From Caballeronia sp. (GTDB lineage: Bacteria; Pseudomonadota; Gammaproteobacteria; Burkholderiales; Burkholderiaceae), in assembly GCF_028292365.1 (NCBI RefSeq), contig NZ_JAQGMM010000494.1, positions 1-37,710 of the forward strand: 37,710 nucleotides of DNA, given 5' to 3'. The stretch's first letter is position 1. The number at the start of each line of letters is the position of its first letter. The notes below the pieces were generated by a model. That model ran no database searches and was not told the DNA's origin. It saw only the letters and a program-made list of their open reading frames with translations. Below, in pieces: positions 33,569 to 37,710 of this stretch. The position numbers were made by a program, and so were the translations under genes.

Positions 33569-34015
33569 ATGAAGAAATTTTGCGCTGCCGCAGTGGCCGC
33601 AATCTCGATCGCGGTTTCTCTGATATCCGGGTCCGGGTCTGCGCTGGCCGGCCCCACGTCCGCGCCCGCCGCTGCATACGCGTATATCGGTTACCCGAAC
33701 AACGGGCAGACCCTTCCCGCCGGCAAGCCATTTCGCGTGTGGTTCGGGCTGCGTTACATGGGCGTCGCTCCGCGCGGCGTGAAGTATCCGAATACCGGCC
33801 ACCATCATTTGTTGATCGACACGGACCTGCCCAAGTCGTTCGATGACGAGATTCCCTCCGACCGCCAACACCTGCATTTCGGCGCGGGTGAAACGGAGAC
33901 CACGCTCGAGCTGCCTCCCGGCAAGCACACGCTGCAATTGCTGATGGGCGACTACATGCACGTTCCGCACAATCCCCCTGTCTATTCGAAGAAGATCACG
34001 ATCTACGTTAAATGA
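33569..34015 (+). CDS. DUF4399 exported protein (second of two)
   Basis: The 148-residue product has a clear signal peptide (M-K-K-F-C, hydrophobic to about 20, cut after A-L-A near 27). Its DUF4399 domain closely resembles the preceding protein's: G-H-H-H-L-L-I-D-T, R-Q-H-L-H-F-G-A-G-E-T, G-K-H-T-L-Q-L-L-M-G-D-Y, H-V-P-H-N-P-P-V-Y-S-K-K-I-T-I. The two genes form one operon and probably a tandem duplication. GGGGAGG lies before the ATG. A periplasmic binding role, for example metal or peptide, is possible but unproven. Confidence 0.9.
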   Translation: MKKFCAAAVAAISIAVSLISGSGSALAGPTSAPAAAYAYIGYPNNGQTLPAGKPFRVWFGLRYMGVAPRGVKYPNTGHHHLLIDTDLPKSFDDEIPSDRQHLHFGAGETETTLELPPGKHTLQLLMGDYMHVPHNPPVYSKKITIYVK

Positions 34016-34022
34016 TCGAGCC

Positions 34023-34054
34023 GGTTCACGCGCAGCGAGTGTCGCGTGTGAACC
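34023..34054 (+). terminator. Hairpin after the DUF4399 pair
   Basis: GGTTCAC (34023-34029) pairs with GTGAACC (34048-34054), and GCG/CGC extends the stem across a small bulge. It begins 8 bp past the stop codon. There is no clear U-tract. Confidence 0.5.
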
Positions 34055-34257
34055 AACAGTTCATCAAACAAGCGTTGGTTGCCGCCCATCATGCGAGTCT
34101 GCATGACGCGTGGGCGACCGCCTTCCGCCGCTACAAATTAATCGCGCAAACCCTTTCCCAATAAAGCTCAGAATGCCTCGGGCCAATTCATTGGTCACGC
34201 CTGGCATGGGCCATGCATTAGTGTCCAGCGAGCAGACATGATGCTCACCAACCTCTA

Positions 34258-34271
34258 AAGCCACCTGGCTT
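34258..34271 (+). promoter_or_regulatory. Conserved leader palindrome of the peptide genes
   Basis: AAGCCA-CC-TGGCTT lies seven bases before the TTAGGAG ribosome site and is identical in the left copy. It may be an operator or a small 5' hairpin affecting translation. Confidence 0.45.
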
Positions 34272-34290
34272 ACCCCTTAGGAGAACTGCC

Positions 34291-34551
34291 ATGAAATCAC
34301 TCTCGATCAAAGACCTGTCCGTTACCGAAGAACTCGACAGCCGCGCCATGTCCGCAGTACGCGGTGGCAACCTGCCCAGCTACTGGCCCGGCTACAGCAG
34401 CACGTCGGCCGACTTCTCGTTCAACGCCACGCAACTGATCAACCAGTCGCAAAACACGCTGGTCAACAACGGCAACAACGTCGCGTTCTCCGAGAATATT
34501 GACTCGAACGTGAAACCGAAGCAGACCGGCACCAACACGATCAACTTTTGA
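34291..34551 (+). CDS. Double-glycine leader peptide, Asn/Gln-rich (copy B)
   Basis: The 86-residue product shares its first 26 residues, up to V-R-G-G, with the minus-strand copy A, and most of its C-terminal half. The core starts N-L-P-S-Y-W-P-G and differs mainly in residues 35-51. It has 12 Asn in 60 core residues, no Cys, and the Q-x-Q-N-x2-V-N-x2-N-N motif at 52-63. TTAGGAG is at good spacing before the ATG. It is the gene directly before the outer-membrane factor at 34650, in the same direction, which links the peptides to a type I-like export route. Confidence 0.87.
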   Translation: MKSLSIKDLSVTEELDSRAMSAVRGGNLPSYWPGYSSTSADFSFNATQLINQSQNTLVNNGNNVAFSENIDSNVKPKQTGTNTINF

Positions 34552-34553
34552 TC

Positions 34554-34607
34554 TTCAGGCGCAGGCAGCGAAGGTCATCCGGTCTTCGCTGCCGCACCTG
34601 GCCTGAA
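34554..34607 (+). terminator. Long bipartite hairpin between peptide and exporter genes
   Basis: An outer 7-bp stem TTCAGGC/GCCTGAA encloses a perfect inner 10-bp stem GGCAGCGAAG/CTTCGCTGCC (34564-34593) with a 10-base loop. It starts directly after the peptide stop and has no U-tract. Such an element could protect the short peptide mRNA and limit read-through into the exporter gene. Confidence 0.6.
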
Positions 34608-34649
34608 CCCAGTCGCATAGTCGGATAACACCTGCCCCGGAGTGAGATC

Positions 34650-36191
34650 ATGAAAACCACGTCGCTATTGGGTAGGCTGCCGGCCCACACCGCCAAGTTT
34701 TCTGCGCCGGGTGCTGCAAACATTCTGCTCGGACGGTTCGTGCTTCCGGTACTTGCCTGCACGACACTTCTCAGTGGTTGCATTGATGTGAATGTACCGG
34801 ACTACAAGCGTCCTGATACGCCAGCCAAGACGACGTGGTCACAAACGGCCAAGGCGCTGGTCTCACCGGCCGACACCATTACGCTCGACTGGTGGAAGCA
34901 ATTCCACGACCCGTATCTCGACTCCCTCGTCAATCGGGCCATAGCGGGCAACTTCGATATCAAGATTCTCGCTGCGCGCGTGTCAGTCGCCGGTGGACAG
35001 ATTAACGAGGCGCGTGCCGGCGCGCTTCCCACCGCCGATCTCGGCGCGGGCGTGGAGTTTAATAAAAGCACGCGGCAGGATTTCACGAAGCAATATAACG
35101 TCGCCACGCAGGTGAACTGGGACATCGACATCTGGGGCGCGGTCGAGAAGGGCGTACAGGCGCAGAAGGCCGAATATCGCGCGTCGGAAGCGGATTGGCG
35201 CGCGGGCTATCTCACGCTTGTGTCCGATGTTTCGACGACCTACTTTCAGATTCTTCAGTTCGATGACCAGATCGACCAGCAGCAAAAAACGCTGCGCACC
35301 AACCAGCAGATCCTGACCATCTTCGAAGGCATGGCAAAGAACGGCCTGGTGCCGAAAACACAGGTTTTACAGCAGCGCGCGGAAATCAACCGCATGACCA
35401 AAGACCTGCTGGAATTGCATCGCGCCCGCGACCTGGCGAACAACGCGCTGGCCACATTGATCGGCGTTCCGGCTGGCGAGTTCACCGTGCCCGCGGGACA
35501 GCTCGAGAAGCGCGTGCAGATTCCCGTCGTGCCGGCGGGCTTGCCGGCGCAATTGATGGCGCGGCGACCGGACGTAGTGGCGGCCGAATACCGCGTGCTG
35601 GAAGCGTATGACGTCGTGGGCCAGGCGAAGCTCGCGCAGTTGCCGACCATCAGCCTCACGGGCCGGGGCGGTAGCGCGAGTTTCGCGCTGACCGATTTAT
35701 TGAAGTCCTTCACGTTCAGCTTCATGCCCAGCATCAACATTCCTCTGCTGGATCCAAGCGTCAGGGCGCATGTCAAGACGACCGAGGCACAGACGATCGT
35801 GGTGGAGCAACAGTATCGACGCACCGTGATGGGGGCGTTCGAGGAAGTGGAGAATTCGCTGGTCAACCTCGACGCACATACGAAGCAGCGCGCCGAACTG
35901 CAGGAAGAAGTGGGGCACCTGCAAGTGGTGGGTGCCCAGATTGAAGCGCAACTCAAGGAAGGCGTGGTGTCGCAACTGGAGGTCTTCGAGACCGAACGTA
36001 CGTTGCTTGCGGCAGAACTGGCGTTGCTTGAAAACCATCAGCAACTGCTCTCCGATACGGTGACCCTCTATAAGTCGCTAGGCGGCGGTTGGCCGTCGGT
36101 CGATGTCCAGAAGACCGATCAGGCAAGTGACCCGACCGCCGCGCATGATGCGCACGCTGGACTTGCCGCAAGTAAGGGAGCAACGAACTAA
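34650..36191 (+). CDS. NodT-family outer-membrane efflux lipoprotein (TolC-like)
   Basis: The 513-residue protein has an extended N-terminus and a lipobox L-L-S-G-C with Cys near residue 44. The two TolC-like halves follow: W-W-K-Q-F-H-D-P-Y-L-D near the start, W-D-I-D-I-W-G, A-R-R-P-D-V-V-A-A-E in the second half and long coiled-coil helices with V-S-Q-L-E-V-F-E-T-E-R. It would be the outer-membrane channel of a tripartite exporter. The adaptor and the inner-membrane pump are not in the window. Position between a leader-peptide gene and an FHA gene suggests it serves peptide export. GGAG precedes the ATG. Confidence 0.92.
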   Translation: MKTTSLLGRLPAHTAKFSAPGAANILLGRFVLPVLACTTLLSGCIDVNVPDYKRPDTPAKTTWSQTAKALVSPADTITLDWWKQFHDPYLDSLVNRAIAGNFDIKILAARVSVAGGQINEARAGALPTADLGAGVEFNKSTRQDFTKQYNVATQVNWDIDIWGAVEKGVQAQKAEYRASEADWRAGYLTLVSDVSTTYFQILQFDDQIDQQQKTLRTNQQILTIFEGMAKNGLVPKTQVLQQRAEINRMTKDLLELHRARDLANNALATLIGVPAGEFTVPAGQLEKRVQIPVVPAGLPAQLMARRPDVVAAEYRVLEAYDVVGQAKLAQLPTISLTGRGGSASFALTDLLKSFTFSFMPSINIPLLDPSVRAHVKTTEAQTIVVEQQYRRTVMGAFEEVENSLVNLDAHTKQRAELQEEVGHLQVVGAQIEAQLKEGVVSQLEVFETERTLLAAELALLENHQQLLSDTVTLYKSLGGGWPSVDVQKTDQASDPTAAHDAHAGLAASKGATN

Positions 36192-36204
36192 GCGCACGTG
36201 ACGC

Positions 36205-36238
36205 GGCCGATTTTTTAGGGCAATAGTTCACATCGGCC
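36205..36238 (+). terminator. Inverted repeat after the outer-membrane factor gene
   Basis: GGCCGAT (36205-36211) and ATCGGCC (36232-36238) pair exactly around a 20-base loop beginning with TTTTT. It begins 14 bp after the stop codon. It is a weak terminator candidate. Confidence 0.4.
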
Positions 36239-36298
36239 AAAACCAATGTTCGGAATGCAAAGTGTTAGTTCTCTGGCGACAGATGTGTTGCTGAATGA

Positions 36299-36326
36299 TT
36301 GACTACCGCCGAGTGTGACTTACACT
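36299..36326 (+). promoter_or_regulatory. Putative promoter of the FHA gene
   Basis: TTGACT (36299-36304), a 16-bp spacer and TACACT (36321-36326) give a plausible sigma-70 promoter. The inverted repeat AGTGT-N5-ACACT (36312-36326) overlaps the -10 and could be an operator. The FHA gene may thus be transcribed separately from the outer-membrane factor gene. Confidence 0.45.
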
Positions 36327-36440
36327 TCATGGCGTCACCGCTTTCACCGCGGTTTCGTCCAACACGGTTCATCGGCGGGAGTGCGGGGGTTTATCGCGCC
36401 GCGCTCAATGCGGGATGAACGTCCTTCGAGATGTGGACCC

Positions 36441-37710
36441 ATGGCTCAAGGGGAAGCTTCCGTTGCCGAGGCAGGGCCGGTGCTGCACAAGGCCTTCGAT
36501 CTCTTGCTCGAGCCCGAGTCCTGTCCCGCGGCCGGTGTCATTCGTATTGACGAAAATCTGTTTGCAGTCGGACGGTTTGAAGCGCCTTTCGCCTCTTATG
36601 AAACCGACGCCGTTGCGCAGTTGTCGCGGCGTCACGCGCGGATCTTTATCGAGAACGGCGCAGCGTACGCGGCCGACCTCGGCAGCAAGAACGGCACGAC
36701 GGTGAACGGTGTGCTGCTGCGCGATAAGCCCGCGCGGATCCAGGGCGGTGACGTCATCGGCTTTGGCGGAAAGCTCGCATTCCGGGTGCGGATGGAACCA
36801 CGCGCCGTATCGCGGGCATACGCGATTCAGCCTGTGCATATGACGCTTACGCCGGAGCGAGGCGACCTCGGATTGCATCCGGTCGAGCTCACGGAGTTTC
36901 CATTCCTCGTCAGCAAGGCGGACGAGACGTTCGCACAATACAGCGACCGTTATCCTCATCAGGTTAACTATGTGTCACGGCGGCACGCGCATATTTTCAT
37001 GAAGGCGGGGGTGCCATTCGTCGAGGATCTCGGCAGCACGAACGGCACATTCGTCGACGGAAAACGACTGGGTGAAACCGCTGTGCCGCTGCAAGATGGT
37101 GCATCGCTTGCATTCGGCGGCAATCACTTCGCATACGTTGTGAGCATGCGGCGGGAAACGGAGCCGCCGGATTCAGCCACGACCACAAGTGCCGCTACGA
37201 CGGCGGCCACAACCGGCCCGGCGGCTCAAAGTTCACCGGACGATCTGGACAAGACCACCTTCATCACGACGGCGCACTCCTTCCTGGATATCTTTTGCGT
37301 GGATCAGGATCAACCGTCGGAAGATGAAATCAACCGCGAGCCATTGCCCGACGAACGTGTCCCGGCACGCCGCCGATCTCGCAGCAAGTTTGTGCGCTTT
37401 GTCTCCGACCTTGGCGCGGCATTCGGTGGCGGCCAGCCGATGAAGCGCGGAGTGCTCTTTGGAGGCCTGGCATTCGTCGCAGCAATGATTGCGATCGGCA
37501 GCGCGCTTTATTTCAGCGGCACGGCCGAGCGAAATCTCAAGAGTCTGGTCGATCTCGGTGACTACCGCCACGCCGTGACGGTCGCGAATACTTACCTGGG
37601 CAAGCATCCAAACGATCCCCAGGCGATGGTCCTGGGCACGGAAGCTCTGTTCAAAGGCTATCTGCCGGACTGGCTCGACCAACTGAAACATCGGAATTTC
37701 GACGCCGCCC
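36441..37710 (+). CDS. Double-FHA-domain membrane protein (partial, runs off the window)
   Basis: At least 423 residues are seen without a stop. Two forkhead-associated domains lie at about 35-115 (V-G-R-F at 43, L-S-R-R-H-A-R, D-L-G-S-K-N-G-T) and 130-235 (V-S-R-R-H-A-H, D-L-G-S-T-N-G-T). Both keep the phosphothreonine-binding S-x-x-H and N-G-T residues. A Thr/Pro/acidic linker, a basic patch (A-R-R-R-S-R-S-K), a membrane helix (338-358) and the start of a TPR-like region (L-G-D-Y-R-H-A-V) follow. ATG 36441 is chosen; an in-frame ATG at 36408 is possible, and neither has a strong ribosome site. It is the likely reader of the kinase at 28724. Confidence 0.85.
   Translation, partial: MAQGEASVAEAGPVLHKAFDLLLEPESCPAAGVIRIDENLFAVGRFEAPFASYETDAVAQLSRRHARIFIENGAAYAADLGSKNGTTVNGVLLRDKPARIQGGDVIGFGGKLAFRVRMEPRAVSRAYAIQPVHMTLTPERGDLGLHPVELTEFPFLVSKADETFAQYSDRYPHQVNYVSRRHAHIFMKAGVPFVEDLGSTNGTFVDGKRLGETAVPLQDGASLAFGGNHFAYVVSMRRETEPPDSATTTSAATTAATTGPAAQSSPDDLDKTTFITTAHSFLDIFCVDQDQPSEDEINREPLPDERVPARRRSRSKFVRFVSDLGAAFGGGQPMKRGVLFGGLAFVAAMIAIGSALYFSGTAERNLKSLVDLGDYRHAVTVANTYLGKHPNDPQAMVLGTEALFKGYLPDWLDQLKHRNFDAA

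Larger units (their letters stand above)
34201..34551 (+). repeat. 351-bp inverted duplication, right copy
   Basis: This is the counterpart of 28083-28433 in opposite orientation. It carries the fourth peptide gene and its 90-bp 5' region. The two copies bracket 5.8 kb with the kinase, the caspase/SUMF1 gene and the DUF4399 pair. Confidence 0.9.

Noticed and set aside
28724-37710. Type VI secretion regulatory module (PpkA/Fha type)
   Set aside because: A kinase and an FHA protein are present, but no Tss, Hcp, VgrG or ClpV gene is seen, and the neighbours are leader peptides and a TolC-like channel.
1-37710. Insertion sequences, prophage genes, tRNA or rRNA
   Set aside because: No transposase, integrase, cloverleaf or rRNA stretch was recognised on either strand by reading.

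Overview
The window looks like chromosomal DNA of a GC-rich betaproteobacterium of the order Burkholderiales, most likely a Paraburkholderia or Caballeronia-type soil or plant-associated species. The evidence is the high GC content, the density of LysR regulators, and the mix of families (MipA/OmpV, an AIDA-type autotransporter, SpeG, methanethiol oxidase, a NodT-type outer-membrane factor). No rRNA, tRNA, CRISPR array, transposase or integrase was seen. All functions below are read from sequence motifs; no database search was run.

Layout. 1-2.7 kb: the tail of an unidentified gene, then a MarR regulator and three genes on the same strand (a secreted dimeric alpha-beta-barrel-like protein, an NmrA-type NAD(P)-binding protein, a cytoplasmic paralogue of the first). 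Near-identical palindromes lie upstream of marR and of the first target gene. 2.8-5.2 kb: an SDR dehydrogenase divergent from a LysR regulator, then a SnoaL-like protein. 5.3-7.7 kb: a LysR regulator divergent from an MFS transporter. 7.8-10.7 kb: a PadR / HAAS-GIN membrane protein / Tat-exported serine hydrolase operon. 10.8-13.8 kb: a fatty acid desaturase, and an aldo/keto reductase with an NTF2-like partner. 14.2-18.0 kb: a MipA/OmpV outer-membrane protein followed by two tandem OmpR-type response regulators and one histidine kinase. 18.2-23.0 kb: a 1063-residue autotransporter with a TTPPV-repeat hinge, and a glycosyltransferase. 23.0-27.1 kb: SpeG, a LysR regulator, a six-helix membrane protein and a methanethiol oxidase (SBP56 family).

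27.3-37.7 kb is the most unusual part. Four small genes (three in a row on the minus strand, one on the plus strand) encode peptides that share a 26-residue leader of the pattern I-x-D-L-x4-E-L-D-x2-A-M-S-x-(V/I)-x-G-G. Their cores differ: three are Asn/Gln-rich and share Q-x-Q-N-x2-V-N-x2-N-N in the same register, and one is strongly cationic. The leaders look like double-glycine leaders cut by C39-peptidase ABC exporters. Around them lie a membrane Ser/Thr kinase, a secreted caspase-like/SUMF1 fusion protein, two DUF4399 proteins, a TolC/NodT-type outer-membrane lipoprotein and a double-FHA membrane protein that runs off the window. Two of the peptide genes, with their 5' regions, form a 351-bp inverted duplication flanking the kinase/caspase/DUF4399 block. 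I read this as a candidate undescribed peptide-secretion system under phospho-signalling control. The ABC exporter and membrane-fusion protein would have to lie beyond 37,710 or elsewhere.
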